64,000 bases of DNA from Bradyrhizobium sp. CCGUVB1N3 (GCF_024199925.1 NZ_JANADR010000001.1:1860001-1924000), one strand, 5' to 3'. Positions 46,578-57,301 are shown, counted from the stretch's first letter. A program made the numbers and translations. Notes: generated by a model from the letters alone, not told the origin.

Positions 46578-46580
46578 CCC

Positions 46581-47504
46581 ATGGCGGTGGTGATTGCAGC
46601 GCTGCTGCCGGTCTTCATTCTCATCGTGCTCGGCGTGGTGCTCAGACACAGCCTGATGCGGCTCGACAGCCAATGGCACGGGCTGGAGCGGCTGACCTAT
46701 TACGTGCTGTTTCCGATGCTGCTGATCCAGACGCTGGTGAAGGCCGACCTCGACAAGGTACCGGTCGCAGGCGTCGGCGGCGCACTGCTGCTGTCTTCGC
46801 TCGCGATGTCGCTGTTATGCCTGGCGTTGCGTCCCGCTCTGGCGCGGCTCGATATCGACGGCCCCGCCTTCTCCTCGATCTTCCAGGGCGCGACCCGTTG
46901 GCAGACCTATGTGGCGCTGTCGGTCTCGGCCAACCTGTTCGGCGATGTCGGCCTCGCGCTCGCCTCCGTCGCGATGGTTGCGATCATACCGCTGGTGAAC
47001 GTTTTCAGCGTCGCGGTGCTCGCGCATTACGCCTCGCCGGAGAAGCGATCCGTCGGCGCCATCGTTATGACCGTGGCGAGCAACCCGCTGATCTGGGCCT
47101 GCGCGATCGGCCTTCTCGTCAACGTCCTGCACCTGCCGCTGCCAAGGATCTGGCACGAGGTGGCGGATGCGCTGAGCCGCTCCTCCCTCGCCATCGGCCT
47201 GCTCGTCACGGGCGCGGGCCTGCATCTGAACGGCCTGCTCCGCCCGAGCGTGGGCGCCGCCATCGGCGTCGCCTTCAAGCTCGTGCTGATGCCCGTGCTC
47301 GCGCTCCTGCTGGCGCTGTGGTTCGGCCTGTCGGACAAGAGCCTCGCGATCGTCGCGATCTGCGCGGCGGTGCCGACTTCCCCCAGCGCCTATGTGCTGG
47401 CGCGCCAGATGGGCGGCGATGCGCCGCTGCTGGCGCAGATCATCACGTTGCAGACGATCTTGGCGGCGATCACGATGCCGATTGCGATCGCGCTGGTGGC
47501 CTAA
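46581..47504 (+). CDS. auxin efflux carrier (AEC) family transporter
   Basis: 307-residue inner-membrane protein with about ten helices. The N-terminus MAVVIAALLPVFILIVLGVVLRHSLM and a C-terminal SPSAYVLARQMGGDAPLLAQIITLQTILA are characteristic of the AEC family. In bacteria such carriers move malate, malonate or other organic acids; substrate here is unknown. Starts three bases after ruvX, so it is cotranscribed with it. Confidence 0.88.
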   Translation: MAVVIAALLPVFILIVLGVVLRHSLMRLDSQWHGLERLTYYVLFPMLLIQTLVKADLDKVPVAGVGGALLLSSLAMSLLCLALRPALARLDIDGPAFSSIFQGATRWQTYVALSVSANLFGDVGLALASVAMVAIIPLVNVFSVAVLAHYASPEKRSVGAIVMTVASNPLIWACAIGLLVNVLHLPLPRIWHEVADALSRSSLAIGLLVTGAGLHLNGLLRPSVGAAIGVAFKLVLMPVLALLLALWFGLSDKSLAIVAICAAVPTSPSAYVLARQMGGDAPLLAQIITLQTILAAITMPIAIALVA

Positions 47505-47536
47505 CCACCATCATCAGAGCGCGATTACCGGCAACC

Positions 47537-48307
47537 TCAACTCCCGAGCCACATCGTCAGCACCACCGCGGTCAGGTTGTTCAGCGCGTGGAGCACGATC
47601 GTGAGCCACAGCGAGTTGCCGCGGTAGCGCATGTAGCCGAACCACAATCCAATCGAGAACACCTCGGCAAGGAAATACATGTCGTATTGCAAATGCACGG
47701 CCGTCCAGACCAGCGACGACAGGATGATCGCGCCGGGCACGCGCAGAAAACTTTCCGACCAGCCGCGGTAGAGGAAGCCCCGCGCGATCACCTCTTCGGA
47801 CATCGGCGCGGCAATGCTGAAGGCGAGCACGAGCATCGTCGCCGCGCCCTTGTCGCGGCCTGATTTCAAGAGATCGGTCATGAATCCCGGCGTCGCCTCG
47901 CGGCCCAGCGCACGCGACATCGTCTCCCAGATCACCACGATCAGGACGAGACCGACGGCACCAAGCAGAATCTGCAACCAGGATGGCCAGCGCAGCGCGA
48001 GGTAATCGGCGAAGGAAGCTCGCTTCAGGCGAATGGCCAGCCACACCGCGGCCAGCGTGGTCGGCAGACCCGCGATCACCGACAGCGCCAGCGCCTGCGG
48101 ATCGCGACCGACGGACGCGAGGGACGCCATGTCGATCGGGCCGCCGCGATGCGCGACGAGATAGACGATCGTGCCGATCTGGCCAACGAACATCGCGGCG
48201 AACACGAACACGCCCCACAGCGCCGTGCCCCAGAATTTCCAGACGCGCGGCGCGCGGTCGGCAGGCGTCACGATGAGCGGCGGGTGGTCAGGATTGAGAA
48301 TGTCCAT
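47537..48307 (-). CDS. CPBP-family intramembrane metalloprotease
   Basis: 256 residues. The ABI/CPBP motifs are all present: EExxxR in MSEEVIARGFLYR, a following FxxxH-like VWTAVHLQYD, and HALNNLTAV near the C-terminus. Several transmembrane helices surround them. Such proteases cleave membrane substrates, including prenylated-protein-like or bacteriocin self-immunity roles; the substrate here is unknown. ATG 48307 gives MDILNPDHPPLIV. It converges on the AEC gene and lies 91 bases beyond the end of the dipeptidase gene, in the same direction. Confidence 0.88.
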   Translation of the reverse strand: MDILNPDHPPLIVTPADRAPRVWKFWGTALWGVFVFAAMFVGQIGTIVYLVAHRGGPIDMASLASVGRDPQALALSVIAGLPTTLAAVWLAIRLKRASFADYLALRWPSWLQILLGAVGLVLIVVIWETMSRALGREATPGFMTDLLKSGRDKGAATMLVLAFSIAAPMSEEVIARGFLYRGWSESFLRVPGAIILSSLVWTAVHLQYDMYFLAEVFSIGLWFGYMRYRGNSLWLTIVLHALNNLTAVVLTMWLGS

Positions 48308-48398
48308 CAGGAGGCTACGTCCTACAGGGGCGGCGGCTGGTTGAAGACGTCGTGGGTTGCGAAGCTCGGCTGGGTCATGGCGTGTCCTCGGACCGGAA

Positions 48399-49148
48399 TC
48401 AGTTCCGCCGCGGCTGGATCGGGAAATCATAGGCGGCCCCGCCGGCCCCCGGCAGGGAAAAATGCCACCACTCCTTCGAATAGTTCACAAAGCCTTGCCG
48501 GGCCATCGCAGCGACCAGCCGCTTGCGCCAGGCACGCTGATCGGCCGTGATCATTGGCGCGGCGGTATGGCCCTTCGCATCCGTGCAGTCATAGCCGGTG
48601 CCCATGTCGACACTGCCTTCCGGCGGCCTGGCCTCGACCGGCGCCGTGCAGTCGCCATAGGCCTTCGCGGAATCGTACTTGGCGGAGTTGTCAGCCTTGA
48701 GATCGACCAGCGTCAGATCGAGCGCCGCACCGGTGGAATGCTGCGAGCGGCTCGCGATGTAGCCGAGCCGAAACAGCTCGGTCTTGGGAATCTTGGGGTT
48801 GTAGCGCCGCTCGGCCGCCGGCTCCCGGCCGTTCTGCGCCCACGCCACCATATCGAGCGACGCGCGCACCGGCCGGTAGCAATCGAACATCTTCAGCGAG
48901 AGACTCTGGCTGGCGAGTTCCTGCTGGATCGCCTTCAGCCGCAGCCCCACCTCCCGCTTGACCACGCATTCGCCGGCGCCGTAGCCGCTCAGCGGATGGC
49001 CGGTGAAGTTGTTGGAGGTCGCGTAGCGGATGTCCTGGATGATGGTGGGATCGATGTCCCGCAAGTACACGAAGCCACCGGGGAGCAATTGGGCGGAGGC
49101 CGACGAAATTGAGACGATCGTTACAAGTAGAGTGAAAATCGGCTTCAC
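48399..49148 (-). CDS. secreted VanX-like D-Ala-D-Ala dipeptidase (peptidase M15D)
   Basis: 249 residues with a signal peptide (FTLLVTIVSISSASAQ), started at GTG 49148. The zinc site is complete: SQHSTGAALDLTL supplies His and Asp, and SKEWWHFSL supplies the catalytic Glu and the third zinc His. The DCYRPVRASLDM motif holds the active-site Arg. It should hydrolyse D-Ala-D-Ala dipeptide in the periplasm. Nothing in the neighbourhood suggests vancomycin resistance; peptidoglycan recycling is more likely. The frame is open upstream to 49232 through a palindromic repeat. Confidence 0.88.
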   Translation of the reverse strand: MKPIFTLLVTIVSISSASAQLLPGGFVYLRDIDPTIIQDIRYATSNNFTGHPLSGYGAGECVVKREVGLRLKAIQQELASQSLSLKMFDCYRPVRASLDMVAWAQNGREPAAERRYNPKIPKTELFRLGYIASRSQHSTGAALDLTLVDLKADNSAKYDSAKAYGDCTAPVEARPPEGSVDMGTGYDCTDAKGHTAAPMITADQRAWRKRLVAAMARQGFVNYSKEWWHFSLPGAGGAAYDFPIQPRRN

Positions 49149-49167
49149 GTGGATCTGACCTTCCCCT

Positions 49168-49246
49168 GTCATTCCGGGGCGCGCGCCAGCGCGAACCCGG
49201 AATCTCGAGATTCCGGGTTCGATGCTTCGCATCGCCCCGGAATGAC
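49168..49246. repeat. palindromic intergenic repeat with a 28-bp perfect centre
   Basis: The centre (49193-49220) is a perfect 28-base palindrome: GAACCCGGAATC followed by TCGA and GATTCCGGGTTC. Outer arms GTCATTCCGGGGCG (49168-49181) and CGCCCCGGAATGAC (49233-49246) also pair. This is a REP-like element of the kind I recall from Bradyrhizobium genomes. It sits between the dipeptidase and pyrB, which are divergent. Confidence 0.85.
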
Positions 49247-49332
49247 GACAAGATTACAGATCAGGGGATAACTCACTTCCCTACCTTTGGCCCTTGCCCC
49301 CTTACCCATCCCCGCCTATAGCTCTGCTTTTA

Positions 49333-50286
49333 ATGACCCCTGCATCGAAATCGACCTTCGTCCTCGGTCACCGGCATTTGCTGGGCATCGAGGGCCTTTC
49401 CGCGGCCGACATCACCGGCCTCCTCGACCTGTCCGAAGAATATGTCGAGGTGAACCGCCAGGTGGACAAGAAACGCGCCGTCCTGCGTGGGCGGACGCAG
49501 GTGAACTTGTTCTTCGAGGCTTCCACCCGCACCCAATCCTCGTTCGAGATCGCCGGCAAACGCATGGGCGCCGACGTCATGAACATGTCGGTCTCCTCCT
49601 CCTCCATGAAGAAGGGCGAGACGCTGATCGACACCGCGGTGACGCTGAATGCCATGCACCCGGACATCCTGGTGGTGCGGCATCATGCCTCCGGCGCCGT
49701 GGAACTTCTGGCCCGCAAGGTTGACGGTTCCGTGATCAATGCCGGCGACGGCGCGCATGAGCACCCGACGCAGGCGCTGCTGGACGCGCTGACCATCCGC
49801 CGCAACAAGGGCCGGATCGAGGGCCTCGTGATCGCGATCTGCGGCGACGTGCTGCATTCGCGCGTCGCCCGCTCCAACATCATCCTGCTCAACACCATGG
49901 GCGCCCGCGTCCGCGTCGTCGGGCCCTCCACGCTGCTGCCGCCCGGGATTGAGCGGATGGGCGTCGAAGTTGCGCGCGACATGCGCGAAGGCCTGGAAGG
50001 CGCCGACATCGTCATGATGCTGCGGCTCCAGCGGGAGCGCATGAACGGTTCCTTCGTGCCGTCCACCAGCGAGTACTTCAACTATTTCGGGCTGGACCAG
50101 AAAAAGCTCGCCTACGCCAAACCCGATGCGCTGGTGATGCACCCCGGTCCCATGAACCGCGGCGTCGAGATCGACACCGCGGTCGCCGACGGCGCGCAAT
50201 CCCTGATCCGCGAACAGGTGGAGATGGGCGTCGCCGTGCGCATGGCGGTGCTGGAAGCGCTCGCCCGTAACCTGCCGAACGCGTGA
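49333..50286 (+). CDS. pyrB: aspartate carbamoyltransferase catalytic subunit
   Basis: 317 residues. It condenses carbamoyl phosphate with aspartate, the first committed step of pyrimidine synthesis. The carbamoyl-phosphate loop [20 protein letters not shown] is intact, as are [14 protein letters not shown] and [14 protein letters not shown] 49333 ([18 protein letters not shown]) is chosen over 49294. The stop overlaps the dihydroorotase start (TGATG), so the two are coupled. Confidence 0.95.
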   Translation: MTPASKSTFVLGHRHLLGIEGLSAADITGLLDLSEEYVEVNRQVDKKRAVLRGRTQVNLFFEASTRTQSSFEIAGKRMGADVMNMSVSSSSMKKGETLIDTAVTLNAMHPDILVVRHHASGAVELLARKVDGSVINAGDGAHEHPTQALLDALTIRRNKGRIEGLVIAICGDVLHSRVARSNIILLNTMGARVRVVGPSTLLPPGIERMGVEVARDMREGLEGADIVMMLRLQRERMNGSFVPSTSEYFNYFGLDQKKLAYAKPDALVMHPGPMNRGVEIDTAVADGAQSLIREQVEMGVAVRMAVLEALARNLPNA

Positions 50287-51593
50287 TGCCCATGCTGACC
50301 GACCGCCGCCCGATCCTGCTCGCCAACGCCCGCGTCGTCGATCCCTCCAGGGATTTTGATGGCATCGGCGACGTCCTGATCGCCGATGGCACCGTCCGCG
50401 AGACCCGCCGCGGCATCGGCGCCGCCGGCGTCCCCGAGGGCACCGACATCGTCAACTGCTCCGGCAAGATCGTGGCCCCCGGCCTGATCGATATGCGCGC
50501 CTTCGCCGGCGAGCCCGGCTATGGCCATCGCGAGACCTTTGCGAGCGCGAGCCAGGCGGCGGCGACCGGCGGCATCACCACCGTGATCTGCCAGCCGGAC
50601 ACCTTACCCGTCATCGACAATTCGGCGACCGTCGACTTCGTGATGCGCCGAGCCCGTGACACCGCGATCGTCAACATCCAGCCGATGGCCGCCCTGACCA
50701 AGGGGATGCGCGGCGAGGAGATGACCGAGTTCGGTCTCCTGAAAGCTGCCGGCGCGGTCGCCTTCAGCGACGGCGACAGAAGCGTCACCAATGCGCAGGT
50801 GATGCGCCGGGCCCTCACCTATGCGCGCGATTTCGACGCGCTGATCGTGCATTACACCGAGGATCCCAACCTCGTCGGCGAAGGCGTCATGAACGAGGGC
50901 GAGTTCGCAACCCGCCTCGGCCTGATGGGTATCCCGAACGCGGCGGAAGCCGTGGTGCTGGAGCGCGACATGCGCCTCGTCGCGCTGACCGGCGGCCGCT
51001 ATCACGCGGCCTCGCTGTCCTGCATCGACTCACTCGATATTCTCAAGCGCGCCCGCGACGCCGGTCTTGCCGTCAGCGCCTCGGTCTCGATCAACCATCT
51101 CGCGCTGAACGAGAACGATATCGGGCCTTACCGGACGTTCCTGAAGCTGTCGCCGCCGCTGCGCACCGAGGACGACCGGCGGGCCCTGGTTGCGGCCGTC
51201 GGCTCCGGCCTCGTCGACGTCATCATGTCCGACCACAATCCGCAGGACGTCGAAGGCAAGCGCCTTCCGTTTGCGGAAGCAGCTCCCGGCGCGGTGGGCC
51301 TCGAGACCATGCTGTCGGCGGGCCTGCGGCTGGTGCATAATGGCGAGATGGAGCTGAAGACGCTGATCCGGGCGATGTCGACGCGGCCGGCCGAACTGCT
51401 CGGCCTGCCCGGTGGCACCTTGCGCCCCGGCGCGCCGGCCGACGTCGTCGTGATCGATGCCGACACGCCCTGGGTGCTCGATCCCGCCGACCTCAAATCG
51501 CCGTGCAAGAATACACCGTTCGACGAAGCCCGCTTCTCGGGACGGGTGGTGCGTACCGTCGTCGGCGGGCGGACGGTGTTCGAGCATGTCTAA
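50286..51593 (+). CDS. dihydroorotase-like protein lacking the HxH metal motif (PyrC'/PyrX type)
   Basis: 435 residues. The amidohydrolase fold is clear ([46 protein letters not shown]). In active dihydroorotase the first zinc motif reads DxHVHLREPG. Here it is [10 protein letters not shown] (residues 69-78), so both metal-binding His are replaced by Arg71 and Phe73. The protein is thus probably catalytically inactive and may support PyrB assembly, as described for PyrC' in Pseudomonas. A true dihydroorotase should be elsewhere in the genome. ATG 50286 overlaps the pyrB stop. Confidence 0.88.
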   Translation: MPMLTDRRPILLANARVVDPSRDFDGIGDVLIADGTVRETRRGIGAAGVPEGTDIVNCSGKIVAPGLIDMRAFAGEPGYGHRETFASASQAAATGGITTVICQPDTLPVIDNSATVDFVMRRARDTAIVNIQPMAALTKGMRGEEMTEFGLLKAAGAVAFSDGDRSVTNAQVMRRALTYARDFDALIVHYTEDPNLVGEGVMNEGEFATRLGLMGIPNAAEAVVLERDMRLVALTGGRYHAASLSCIDSLDILKRARDAGLAVSASVSINHLALNENDIGPYRTFLKLSPPLRTEDDRRALVAAVGSGLVDVIMSDHNPQDVEGKRLPFAEAAPGAVGLETMLSAGLRLVHNGEMELKTLIRAMSTRPAELLGLPGGTLRPGAPADVVVIDADTPWVLDPADLKSPCKNTPFDEARFSGRVVRTVVGGRTVFEHV

Positions 51594-51631
51594 TCATGCG
51601 CGGGAAATACACCGGACATGGGGATGCGGCG

Positions 51632-52228
51632 ATGGGACTTGAAGCTTTCCTCCCCGTGGCCTTGGTCATCGGCTATTTGCTCGGCTCGATCCCCTTCGGC
51701 CTCGTCCTGACGAAACTGGCCGGCACGCAGGATCTGCGCTCGATCGGGTCCGGCAATATCGGCGCCACCAACGTGCTGCGCACCGGCCGCAAGGGGCTTG
51801 CGGCGGCAACACTGCTGCTCGACGCGCTCAAGGGCACCGCGGCGGTGGTGATCGCTGGCTATCTCGCCGGGCCCAATGCGGCGATGATCGCCGGCCTTGG
51901 CGCCTTCCTCGGCCACCTGTTCCCGGTCTGGCTGAAATTCAAAGGCGGCAAGGGTGTTGCGGTCTATATCGGTATCCTGCTCGGGCTGTTCTGGCCGGGC
52001 GCGCTGTTCTTCTGCCTGCTGTGGCTCGCGACCGCCTTCACCTCGCGCTACTCCTCGCTCTCGGCGCTGGTAGCGGCCTTCGTGACGCCGATCTTTTTGT
52101 GGTGGTTCGGCCACCTCGCGATCGCCTCGCTGTTCGCGGTGCTGACGCTGCTCCTGTTCTACATGCACCGCGAGAACATCAGGCGGTTGCAATCGGGCAC
52201 CGAGAGCCGGATCGGCCAGAAATCCTAG
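51632..52228 (+). CDS. plsY: glycerol-3-phosphate acyltransferase PlsY
   Basis: 198-residue inner-membrane acyltransferase that uses acyl-phosphate to acylate glycerol-3-phosphate. The three loop motifs are present: [35 protein letters not shown], and the later SLSALVAAF segment. Five helices fit. ATG 51632 gives [23 protein letters not shown]. It lies 38 bases after the dihydroorotase-like gene. In many alphaproteobacteria plsY is followed directly by dprA, but here two genes intervene. Confidence 0.94.
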   Translation: MGLEAFLPVALVIGYLLGSIPFGLVLTKLAGTQDLRSIGSGNIGATNVLRTGRKGLAAATLLLDALKGTAAVVIAGYLAGPNAAMIAGLGAFLGHLFPVWLKFKGGKGVAVYIGILLGLFWPGALFFCLLWLATAFTSRYSSLSALVAAFVTPIFLWWFGHLAIASLFAVLTLLLFYMHRENIRRLQSGTESRIGQKS

Positions 52229-52376
52229 TCCGGAAAAAATACGGATATCGCCGCACCCCTTCCGCAATATATGCCAATTCCTGTTCGCAACTTTCGGCCT
52301 GTTCCCGGCCGGAGTGGTCAACGGGTTCCAGGCCTGTCATCCTGACGGCAGAAATGGCGTTACGCGGTAGCTCAGA

Positions 52377-53567
52377 ATGAGCAAGAAGATTGTCGGCGCG
52401 CATGACGAAGGTAGTTTGCAGGGTGCTGCGCGCACGCCCGCAAGCATGCTGCTCTCCGCCGCGGACATCTGGTCTAGCGCGCCCTCTCCGCCTCCTGTCG
52501 CTGAGATTGCGCCCGTATCGCCGCCATCACCCGCGCCTGCTCCCGTCGCGCCGGCAGTTCCGCCGATCGAACCAGTGACCGCCGTCGCGCCGAGCGTGAC
52601 ACTCGCCGAGCAATGGCCGCCGCGAAAATTGTCGCTGGCGCTCCAGGGCGGCGGCACCTTTGCGGCTTTCACCTGGGGCGTGCTGGAGCGCCTGCTGGAA
52701 GAGCCGGGACTCGAATTCGACACCATCAGCGGCGCCAGCGCGGGCGCCATCAACGCACTGCTCCTCGCTGGCGGCCTCGCCGAGGGCGGCCGCGAGGGCG
52801 CGCGGGCCCGCCTCGAGCGGTTCTGGGTGCGGCTGATGCACGAGGCCTCATTCCGCTCGCTGATGCTGGTCGGCGGCTTTTCGCCGGCGGGAAGCTCCGT
52901 GGCATTCGGGCCGACGCTGCGCTCCGGCCAGTTCGATCCGTTCGATCTCGATCCGCTGCGGCAGGCGCTGTCGCGCGACATCAATTTTGCGGCGCTGCGC
53001 GGCAAGGCCTGCCCCAAGCTCCTGATCGCGGCGACGCGGATCCGTGACGGGCACCAGCAGGTGTTTTCGAACGACGCGATCACCGCCGACGTCGCGCTGG
53101 CCTCGACCTGTCCGCCGCTGGTGCATTGCGCCATCGAGATCGAAGGCGAGGCCTATTGGGATGGCGGCTATGGCGGCAATCCGCCGCTGGTGCGGCTGGT
53201 GCAGGAATCGCGCGCGTCCGACGTGCTCGTCGTCCAGGTGACGCCCTCGCGCGACAGCTACGTGCCAATCACACTCGCCGCGATCGACCGCAGGCTCGAC
53301 CAGATCGCGGCCAACGCCGCGCTCAATGCCGAGATCGCCGCGGTGGAATGGGCACGCGCCGGCTCCGCACCGGCACTGCGCTTATTCCGGATCGCGGCGG
53401 AGGACGAGATCGAGGGGCTGGCGCAGCGCTCATCGACCGATCTCGGCCGCGGCTTCATCCGCCTGTTGCACCGGAGCGGCCGCACCGCTGCCGACCGCTG
53501 GCTGCTGCAGGAGACGCGTAGCGAGCGGTCCGTTCAGCGCATGCCCGCCGAGCCCGCGCTAGCTTGA
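52377..53567 (+). CDS. patatin-like phospholipase with canonical motifs
   Basis: 396 residues. A Pro/Ala-rich N-terminal 80 residues precede the patatin domain. The oxyanion loop is LALQGGGTFAAFTWG, the nucleophile elbow is ISGASAGAINA (GxSxG), and the second catalytic motif is YWDGGYGGNPP (DGG). It is thus a probable lipid acyl hydrolase, unlike the patatin-like protein at 9793. It is on the same strand as plsY and converges on the amidase gene with a nine-base overlap. Confidence 0.9.
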   Translation: MSKKIVGAHDEGSLQGAARTPASMLLSAADIWSSAPSPPPVAEIAPVSPPSPAPAPVAPAVPPIEPVTAVAPSVTLAEQWPPRKLSLALQGGGTFAAFTWGVLERLLEEPGLEFDTISGASAGAINALLLAGGLAEGGREGARARLERFWVRLMHEASFRSLMLVGGFSPAGSSVAFGPTLRSGQFDPFDLDPLRQALSRDINFAALRGKACPKLLIAATRIRDGHQQVFSNDAITADVALASTCPPLVHCAIEIEGEAYWDGGYGGNPPLVRLVQESRASDVLVVQVTPSRDSYVPITLAAIDRRLDQIAANAALNAEIAAVEWARAGSAPALRLFRIAAEDEIEGLAQRSSTDLGRGFIRLLHRSGRTAADRWLLQETRSERSVQRMPAEPALA

Positions 53568-54800
53568 CGCCGCGAGCGCGTTCTCGAGGAAGCGCGCTGC
53601 GGCCAGCGCGCCCGCATCATTGCCAAAGCGCGCGATCACCTGCACGCCGACCGGCAGGCCCTCGACCTTGAGCGCCGGCACGTTGACGCAAGGATTGCCC
53701 ATCAGCGTCCACAGCCGGTTGTAGCGGGGATCGCCGGTCGACGAGAGCCCCTTTGGCGCGGTGCCCGGCGCGGAATAGGTCAAGAGCACGTCGACCCCCT
53801 CAAAGACTTCGCCAAGCTCGCGGCGGCCGCGACGGCCGATCCGGCGCGCCTCGTCATATTCGCGCGGCGTGACCCCGACGCCTGCATCGAGGGTCGCGCG
53901 CAGCATCGGCGCGATCTCGTCGTGACGCTCGGAAAACTCCCAGGCGAGCGCACGATGCGCCTCGAACACCTGGATCACGGGGTGAATGCGCCAGGCCTCC
54001 CGCACCAGTTCCGGCAGGTCGACGCTCTCGACGCTCGCGCCGGCACGCTTCGCAGCCTTGATCGCGGCGGCGAGCCCCTCTTCGGCTGCGGGCTCGACCG
54101 GACCGGCGAACTCCTGCCCGACCACGCCGATGCGCGGCGACGTCGCCGCGACGATGTCGGAGAATTCCGCCCGGCCGGTCATCCCGAACAATCCGCGCGC
54201 GATGTCGTCGACGCCCGCACCGAACAACCCGACCGTGTCGAGCGCCCAGGAAAAGCATTTGACGCCCACCGTCGGCAGAAGGCGGAACGACGGTTTTATC
54301 GCCGCGACGCCGCAATAGGCCGCGGGCCGGATCACCGAGCCGCCGGTCTGCGTGCCGAGCGCGAGCGGGATCATGCCGGCAGCCACCGCTGCCGCCGAGC
54401 CCGCGGAGGAGCCGCCCGGCGTGTGGCCGGGATTGTGCGGATTGAGCGTGACGGTCGGATCGTTCGCGGCGAAGGCGGTCGTCGTGGTCTTGCCGATGAC
54501 GGTGGCCCCGGCCCGCTTGAGCATCATCACGACCGGCGCATCCGCGCGCGGCTGCCAGCCACGATAGATCGCCGAGCCCATCTCGGTCGGGAAATCCGCG
54601 GTGTCGATGATGTCCTTGATGCCGACCGCAACGCCGCGCAGCGGACCCGAGCGTTGCGCCTTCGCAGACTTGGCGTGGCAGACGAAGGCCCGGACGTCCT
54701 TCTCCCGCGCCTCGATCGCATCCAGCGACTGCGCGATCGCCGCATCCGGAGAAAGCTCGCCCTTGTCGATGCGGCGCTGGAGGTCGGCGAGTGAAATCAT
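53559..54800 (-). CDS. amidase, amidase-signature family
   Basis: 413 residues. The Ser-cisSer-Lys triad is visible: Lys in [15 protein letters not shown], and cis-Ser and Ser in [16 protein letters not shown] and [14 protein letters not shown]. It is distinct from gatA in this window (shorter, with different linkers). Substrate unknown. ATG 54800 gives [15 protein letters not shown]; the frame extends antisense through dprA but that part is not coding. It is divergent from dprA. Confidence 0.9.
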   Translation of the reverse strand: MISLADLQRRIDKGELSPDAAIAQSLDAIEAREKDVRAFVCHAKSAKAQRSGPLRGVAVGIKDIIDTADFPTEMGSAIYRGWQPRADAPVVMMLKRAGATVIGKTTTTAFAANDPTVTLNPHNPGHTPGGSSAGSAAAVAAGMIPLALGTQTGGSVIRPAAYCGVAAIKPSFRLLPTVGVKCFSWALDTVGLFGAGVDDIARGLFGMTGRAEFSDIVAATSPRIGVVGQEFAGPVEPAAEEGLAAAIKAAKRAGASVESVDLPELVREAWRIHPVIQVFEAHRALAWEFSERHDEIAPMLRATLDAGVGVTPREYDEARRIGRRGRRELGEVFEGVDVLLTYSAPGTAPKGLSSTGDPRYNRLWTLMGNPCVNVPALKVEGLPVGVQVIARFGNDAGALAAARFLENALAASS

Positions 54801-54915
54801 GGGCAAATCCTTGTTGTTGGGAGCGCTTTTAACATCGCGAGGAGGCCGCGCAAGCGCAGGCACCCTGTTGCCCACGCGCCCAGGTTGTTCCATGCTGCGC
54901 GCGCAAGGAGACGCC

Positions 54916-56034
54916 GTGGACGCCATCAACTCAACGATCGAGCTGACCGAGGCCGACAGGATCGACCGCTTGCGGCTGATCCGCTCGGACAATGTCGGCC
55001 CGCGCACTTTCCGCTCGCTGGTCGATCACTTTGGCAGCGCGCGCGCCGCGCTGGAGCGGCTGCCGGATCTCGCGCGCCGCGGTGGCGCGGCGCGGTCGGG
55101 ACGCATCTGTTCGGCTGACGAAGCCAAGGCCGAGCTTGCGGCGAGCCGGAAACTCGGTGTGAGCTGGCTTGCGCCCGGCGAGGACGGCTATCCCTCGCGG
55201 CTGGCGACCATCGACGACGCGCCGCCCATGCTTGCCGTGCGCGGCGACGCCGCGACCTTGATGCGGCCGATGATCGCGATCGTCGGCTCGCGTAACGCTT
55301 CCGGCGCCGGGCTCAAATTTGCCGGTCAACTCGCGCGCGAGCTCGGCGAGGCCGGCTTCGTGATCATCTCAGGGCTTGCGCGCGGCGTCGACCAGGCTGC
55401 GCACCGCGCGAGCATCGCGAGCGGCACGGTCGCCGTGCTGGCCGGCGGCCATGACTGCATCTACCCGCCCGAGCATGAGGATCTGCTCGCCGCGATCCTC
55501 GACCAGAGCGGCGCCGGGATCTCCGAGATGCCGCTCGGCCACGAGCCGCGCGCACGCGACTTTCCCCGCCGCAACCGCCTGATCTCGGGCGCCTGCCTCG
55601 GCGTGGTCGTGGTCGAGGCCGCGCAGCGTTCGGGCTCGCTGATCACTGCGCGCATGGCGGCCGAACAGGGCCGCGAGGTCTTTGCCGTGCCGGGCTCGCC
55701 GCTCGACCCACGCGCCGCCGGCACCAACGATCTGATCAAGCAGGGCGCAACGCTCGTCACGGAAGCCGCCGACATCGTCAATGCGGTGCAGCCGATCATG
55801 GAGCGCCCGATCATGCATCCGGCCGGCGAGCCCGACAGCGAACCCTTTGAAAGCGATCCGCAAGGACATGACCGCGACCAGATCACCGGCCTGCTCGGCC
55901 CCGTGCCGATCTCGATCGACGATCTCGTGCGGATGTCCGGCGCCTCGCCTGCGATCGTCCGCACCGTGCTGCTGGAACTCGAACTCGCCGGCCGCCTCGA
56001 GCGTCACGGCGGCGGCTTGGTCTCGCTGCTCTGA
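54916..56034 (+). CDS. dprA: DNA-processing protein DprA
   Basis: 372 residues. The Rossmann-like core has [52 protein letters not shown], and [20 protein letters not shown]. The C-terminal winged helix starts around [22 protein letters not shown]. DprA loads RecA on incoming single-stranded DNA in transformation. I start at GTG 54916 because AAGGAG is five bases upstream; ATG 54892 would add eight residues. Followed in most relatives by topA, which is here 5.8 kb away. Confidence 0.92.
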   Translation: MDAINSTIELTEADRIDRLRLIRSDNVGPRTFRSLVDHFGSARAALERLPDLARRGGAARSGRICSADEAKAELAASRKLGVSWLAPGEDGYPSRLATIDDAPPMLAVRGDAATLMRPMIAIVGSRNASGAGLKFAGQLARELGEAGFVIISGLARGVDQAAHRASIASGTVAVLAGGHDCIYPPEHEDLLAAILDQSGAGISEMPLGHEPRARDFPRRNRLISGACLGVVVVEAAQRSGSLITARMAAEQGREVFAVPGSPLDPRAAGTNDLIKQGATLVTEAADIVNAVQPIMERPIMHPAGEPDSEPFESDPQGHDRDQITGLLGPVPISIDDLVRMSGASPAIVRTVLLELELAGRLERHGGGLVSLL

Positions 56035-56053
56035 GGCACGAACCGAAAAAGGT

Positions 56054-56077
56054 CGAAAACAACCCCATGCAAAGTAG
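56054..56077. repeat. dispersed intergenic repeat, copy 2 (inverted)
   Basis: Inverted exact copy of the 24-base core at 12728-12751, here read CGAAAACAACCCCATGCAAA and four more bases. It sits just after dprA, at the left end of the insertion between dprA and topA. About 80 further bases before the HxlR gene contain no gene. Confidence 0.75.
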
Positions 56078-56178
56078 AAAGCCCGCCATAGGCGGGGCGC
56101 CGCAGGACTTCGTGCCACCCCCGAGGTGGACCGGGCTAAATCGCTCCAACCAAACGTGATTCAGCCCAACAGCTCACA

Positions 56179-56577
56179 TCAGCCCTGATTGCGTTTGTCG
56201 AAGCGTGCCCGCGCCGCCTCGATCTGGGTCTGATGCTCCTTCGCCCACATGCCGAGCGCCTCGACCGGGCGAGCCAGCCCGCGGCCGAGATCAGTCAGCT
56301 CGTAGTCCACGCGCGGCGGAATGGTCGGGAAGATCGTGCGCGTGACGAGTCCGTCGCGCTCCAGCCCGCGCAGCGTCAGGGTCAGCATCCGCTGCGAGAT
56401 GCCGGCGATCATCCGCTTGAGCTCATTGAAACGCTTCGGCCCGTCGCCGAGCATCATGATCACGAACACGCTCCATTTGTCGCCGACGCGCGCAAGGATG
56501 GAAGCGACGCCGCGGCAGTCGGCATGGTCCGGATGCGGCACCGGCAAGACGGGCAAATGGCTGTGTGTCGGTTTCAA
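56179..56577 (-). CDS. HxlR-family transcriptional regulator
   Basis: 132 residues. The winged helix spans about residues 20-110: ILARVGDKWSVFVIMMLGDGPKRFNELKRMIAGISQRMLTLTLRGLERDGLVTR is typical of HxlR. A Cys (DCRGVASIL) near its start is common in redox-sensing members. It is divergent from the azoreductase gene 95 bases away, which is its likely target. Confidence 0.9.
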   Translation of the reverse strand: MKPTHSHLPVLPVPHPDHADCRGVASILARVGDKWSVFVIMMLGDGPKRFNELKRMIAGISQRMLTLTLRGLERDGLVTRTIFPTIPPRVDYELTDLGRGLARPVEALGMWAKEHQTQIEAARARFDKRNQG

Positions 56578-56672
56578 AAATGTGCCCTCGGCTCAAAAAA
56601 GTGCGTTCTTGCGGGGATTCCGGTAGTCACTCATGTAGTGCGGGTTACAAATCTATACCATAGGTGACCCCA

Positions 56673-57278
56673 ATGAAACTCCTCCACATCGACTCCAGCG
56701 TCCTCGGCCCCCACTCCGTCAGCCGGCAGGTTTCGGCGGCTGTCGCCGACCGGCTGCGCCAGGCCACGCCGTCCCTCGACGTCGTCTATCGTGATCTGAC
56801 CCAGGCGCCGCTCGCGCACCTTTCCGGATCGCACCTTGCCGCCGCACAGGGTGCCCCGGCGCCGGCCGAACTCGGGCCCGACCTCGCCGCCAGCAAAACC
56901 GCGCTGGAAGAATTCCTCAGCTCGGACATCGTCGTGATCGGCGCTCCCATGTACAATTTCACCATCCCGAGCCAGCTCAAGGCCTGGATCGACCGCATCA
57001 TCGTGGCAGGAAAGACCTTTCAATATGGCGCCACGGGACCCGAAGGGCTTGCCGGCGGCAAGCGCGTGATCGTGGCGATCTCCCGCGGCGGCTATTACGG
57101 AGCCGGCACGCCGCTCGCTGCTCTGGAGCACCTCGAAACCTATCTGCGCAGCGTGTTCGGCTTCATTGGGATCAGCCCGGAATTCATCATCGCCGACGGC
57201 ATCCAGGTCGGACCGGATCACCGCGAGAAGGCCATCGCCGGCGCGCTTCAGGCCGCGACCAGCCTGCGCGCCGCATAG
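56673..57278 (+). CDS. azoR: FMN-dependent NADH-azoreductase
   Basis: 201 residues. The flavodoxin-like fold begins [25 protein letters not shown] and has [18 protein letters not shown] and FGFIGI, all typical of AzoR. It reduces azo dyes and quinones with NADH by a two-electron route, protecting against electrophiles. I start at ATG 56673; GTG 56664 would add three residues. The divergent HxlR gene probably controls it. Confidence 0.92.
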   Translation: MKLLHIDSSVLGPHSVSRQVSAAVADRLRQATPSLDVVYRDLTQAPLAHLSGSHLAAAQGAPAPAELGPDLAASKTALEEFLSSDIVVIGAPMYNFTIPSQLKAWIDRIIVAGKTFQYGATGPEGLAGGKRVIVAISRGGYYGAGTPLAALEHLETYLRSVFGFIGISPEFIIADGIQVGPDHREKAIAGALQAATSLRAA

Positions 57279-57301
57279 GCCTCACGCCGACGCCTTCTGT
57301 C

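Noticed and set aside
48399..49148. Vancomycin resistance role for the VanX-like gene
   Set aside because: No vanH, vanA or VanRS genes nearby, and the organism is Gram-negative. Dipeptide recycling is more likely.
56578..56672. Operator dyad between HxlR and azoR genes
   Set aside because: I could find only short, unconvincing repeats around 56626-56655, so no feature was reported.
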